Assembly (NCBI GenBank): GCA_024681495.1
Contig: JAILAS010000035.1
Coordinates: 1 to 7,060, forward strand
Length of the DNA: 7,060 bases
Direction of reading: 5' to 3'
Source: Eubacterium sp.
GTDB lineage: Bacteria > Bacillota > Clostridia > Lachnospirales > Lachnospiraceae
Every line of letters starts with the position of its first letter. Position 1 is the stretch's first letter. Position numbers and translations under genes: made by a program. Positions 6,065-7,060 of the stretch are shown here, in pieces. Below the pieces are notes generated by a model that was not told the DNA's origin, ran no database searches, and was given only the letters and a program-made list of their open reading frames with translations.

Positions 6065-6073
6065 TGATATAAT
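6065..6073 (+). promoter_or_regulatory. Extended -10 promoter of the hydrolase gene
   Basis: TGATATAAT is a perfect extended -10 (TGN plus TATAAT at 6068-6073). No recognisable -35 is found at 16-18 bases upstream, where the sequence is GC-rich. Predicted start of transcription is near 6080. Confidence 0.6.
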
Positions 6074-6082
6074 CGAAGAATC

Positions 6083-6099
6083 TCCCGGGCAGCCCGGGA
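6083..6099 (+). other. 5'-proximal hairpin of the hydrolase mRNA
   Basis: TCCCGGG and CCCGGGA form a perfect 7-bp inverted repeat with a 3-base spacer (6090-6092). It falls within the first 20 bases of the predicted transcript and 9 bases before the AAAGGAG. No T-run follows on either strand, so it is not a terminator. Confidence 0.45.
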
Positions 6100-6122
6100 T
6101 TGCACCGAAAGGAGCCGACAAT

Positions 6123-6710
6123 ATGATTAAAATCTACGCCTTAGGCGACAGCAACACATACGGCTACGACCCGCGCCTGGGATCCGGCGGCCGGTACCCG
6201 AAGGACGTGCGCTGGACAGGGATAATCGACGGCACTGCCGGATTCTCGGTCGATAATCACGGCATAAACGGCGCCATAACCCCCTCCGGTCCGCGCACCA
6301 TACAGGCCATCTGCGACGGCATCCGCGCATACGAGCCCGACGTCGTAACAGTGATGTACGGCTCGAACGACCTGATGAACATGGCCAGACCCTCTGCGGA
6401 AGAATCGGCCGCCAATATGGCACGCTTCCTGGACTCACTGGCCCGCGAGCTTCCGCGGATTCTTCCACGCATTCTCCTCCTGTCGCCGCCCGCTATGACC
6501 ATGGGCGAATGGACCACCGCAGCTGGAGTGGACGAGTCGAAAAGATTCGGGGAATTCTACCGACCCGTGGCCGAATCGGCCGGAGTATCTTTCGCCGACA
6601 CCTCGTCTCTGGCGCTTCCCATGTGCTATGACGGGGCACATTTGACCGCGCAGGCACATGGCCTAATGGCCGATTTTACGCTGTCTGCGGTACATAAAAT
6701 GACCGCCTAG
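6123..6710 (+). CDS. SGNH/GDSL-family hydrolase (esterase or lipase-like)
   Basis: A 195-residue serine esterase of the SGNH fold; acts on an ester or acetyl group of unknown substrate. Block I is GDSN (8-11) with Ser10 as nucleophile, followed by TYGYDPR. Block II is NHGING (45-50) with an oxyanion Gly. Block III is GSND (80-83) with Asn82. Block V is DGAHL (170-174) with Asp170 and His173 completing the triad. All four catalytic blocks are intact. There is no signal peptide or membrane segment, so it should be cytosolic, and the length is usual for the single-domain family. Start chosen: ATG 6123 has AAAGGAG (6108-6114) 8 bases upstream. The frame stays open back to 5958 but crosses the promoter regions. 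The coding sequence is clearly GC-rich, more so than the AbfD-family gene. Read divergently from rpmF; no terminator is seen after it. Confidence 0.9.
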   Translation: MIKIYALGDSNTYGYDPRLGSGGRYPKDVRWTGIIDGTAGFSVDNHGINGAITPSGPRTIQAICDGIRAYEPDVVTVMYGSNDLMNMARPSAEESAANMARFLDSLARELPRILPRILLLSPPAMTMGEWTTAAGVDESKRFGEFYRPVAESAGVSFADTSSLALPMCYDGAHLTAQAHGLMADFTLSAVHKMTA

Positions 6711-6736
6711 CACAAGAAAGGACACAAAAGAGACAC

Positions 6737-6765
6737 TACAAAAATCACACCCCCGTTGCTATAAT
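6737..6765 (+). promoter_or_regulatory. Putative upstream promoter of the gene at 6920
   Basis: An extended -10 with the hexamer TATAAT at 6760-6765 (TGC immediately before) and a poor -35 TACAAA (6737-6742) at 17 bases. Predicted start near 6772, giving a leader of about 148 bases. Confidence 0.5.
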
Positions 6766-6782
6766 TACCTTGCGTGAGTTAC

Positions 6783-6798
6783 ATGGTTTCATAACCAT
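6783..6798 (+). other. Hairpin 1 in the leader of the gene at 6920
   Basis: ATGGTT and AACCAT form a perfect 6-bp stem with a TCAT loop, starting about 10 bases into the transcript from the upstream promoter. Confidence 0.4.
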
Positions 6799-6799
6799 C

Positions 6800-6827
6800 T
6801 TGCAAGTTTTTAATTCACATATAAAAT
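6800..6827 (+). promoter_or_regulatory. Putative second promoter of the gene at 6920
   Basis: TTGCAA (6800-6805, four of six) and TAAAAT (6822-6827, five of six) at 16 bases. If used, transcription would begin near 6834, immediately before the second hairpin. Confidence 0.35.
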
Positions 6828-6835
6828 AATTGCAT

Positions 6836-6867
6836 TGCGAAGCACGGAATAACCAGGATGCTTCGCA
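6836..6867 (+). promoter_or_regulatory. Hairpin 2 in the leader of the gene at 6920
   Basis: TGCGAAGCA (6836-6844) and TGCTTCGCA (6859-6867) are perfect 9-base inverted repeats around a 14-base loop. No T-run follows directly; the nearest, TTTTT at 6893-6897, is 25 bases on. The large loop is more like a regulatory or processing structure than a terminator. Confidence 0.55.
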
Positions 6868-6919
6868 TAATCACGTCTAAACAAGCTACTACTTTTTATA
6901 GATATACAGAGGTGTGTGT

Positions 6920-7060
6920 ATGAAATACAAAATTGCTGTGGCCGCTATCTTTTGCGTCCTAATCATATTGGTCCTTTATCCGATAGTCCGGTCCTGGACC
7001 AACCAGACCGGTGACAATCCCCCGGGACAGGCGCCCTACACTTCCACGGTGAGCGGCGAC
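6920..7060 (+). CDS. Membrane-anchored or exported protein, N-terminal part only
   Basis: The first 47 residues of an open frame that leaves the window. It starts MKYK, followed by a hydrophobic stretch from about residue 5 to 23 (Ile, Val, Ala, Leu, one Cys at 12), then RSW. After that comes a polar, Pro/Gly/Thr-rich segment. This is an uncleaved anchor or a signal peptide, with the rest of the protein outside the membrane. The residues before Cys12 (AIF) do not make a good lipobox. AGAGGTG is found about 5 bases before the ATG. The product family cannot be told from this part. Confidence 0.7.
   Translation, partial: MKYKIAVAAIFCVLIILVLYPIVRSWTNQTGDNPPGQAPYTSTVSGD

Larger units (their letters stand above)
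6711..6919 (+). other. Intergenic region with candidate promoters and hairpins
   Basis: This AT-richer gap between the hydrolase gene and the truncated gene holds no open frame worth calling and no intrinsic terminator for the hydrolase. It contains two candidate promoters and two inverted repeats, listed separately. It is best read as the leader and control region of the gene at 6920. Confidence 0.5.

Noticed and set aside
5858..6121. An 87-codon minus-strand frame upstream of rpmF
   Set aside because: It runs through the consensus promoter and leader of rpmF, has low-complexity basic composition and no ribosome binding site of note.
5958..6122. In-frame extension of the hydrolase by 55 residues
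   Set aside because: It would start inside the rpmF promoter, lacks a ribosome binding site and adds no family-like sequence. The ATG at 6123 has a good AAAGGAG and begins directly at the GDSN strand.
6836..6897. Hairpin followed later by TTTTT as an intrinsic terminator
   Set aside because: The T-run is 25 bases from the stem and the loop is 14 bases, so it does not have terminator geometry.

Overview
This window looks like core chromosome of a strict anaerobe in the Clostridia (low-GC Gram-positive lineage, although this genome is not AT-rich). The grounds are the DapA, DapB, TypA and L32 types, strong AAGGAGG-type ribosome binding sites, vegetative promoters close to TTGACA/TATAAT, U-tailed intrinsic terminators, and an AbfD-family [4Fe-4S]/FAD enzyme typical of amino-acid- and butyrate-fermenting clostridia. 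The genus cannot be fixed from the sequence. No phage, IS, CRISPR, tRNA or rRNA sequence was seen.

Layout. Five genes are read leftward (minus strand) as four apparent transcription units, in transcript order: rpmF (5854-5675), with a perfect consensus promoter and its own terminator; an AbfD-family dehydratase gene (5493-3898), with its own promoter, leader hairpin and terminator; typA (3737-1896), with its own promoter and a weak hairpin after it; and dapA-dapB (1703-22), a two-gene lysine/diaminopimelate operon with its own promoter and a short structured leader. To the right, divergent from rpmF, a small cytosolic SGNH/GDSL hydrolase gene (6123-6710) is read on the plus strand. After a 209-base region with two possible promoters and two hairpins, an N-terminally anchored membrane or exported protein starts at 6920 and runs off the window.

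How the genes fit together. rpmF and typA serve the ribosome (L32 is a structural protein; TypA is a ribosome-associated GTPase). dapA and dapB are consecutive steps from aspartate semialdehyde toward diaminopimelate and lysine. The AbfD-family gene is the only specialised metabolic gene. It stands alone, with expression signals and codon choice that suggest abundant product. It keeps the four cluster ligands of 4-hydroxybutyryl-CoA dehydratase but appears to have lost a proposed active-site glutamate, so its substrate is open.

No clearly new multi-gene system is visible. The points most worth a second look are the altered active site of the AbfD-family protein, the structured leader before the truncated gene at the right edge, and the short hairpin leader of the dapA operon.
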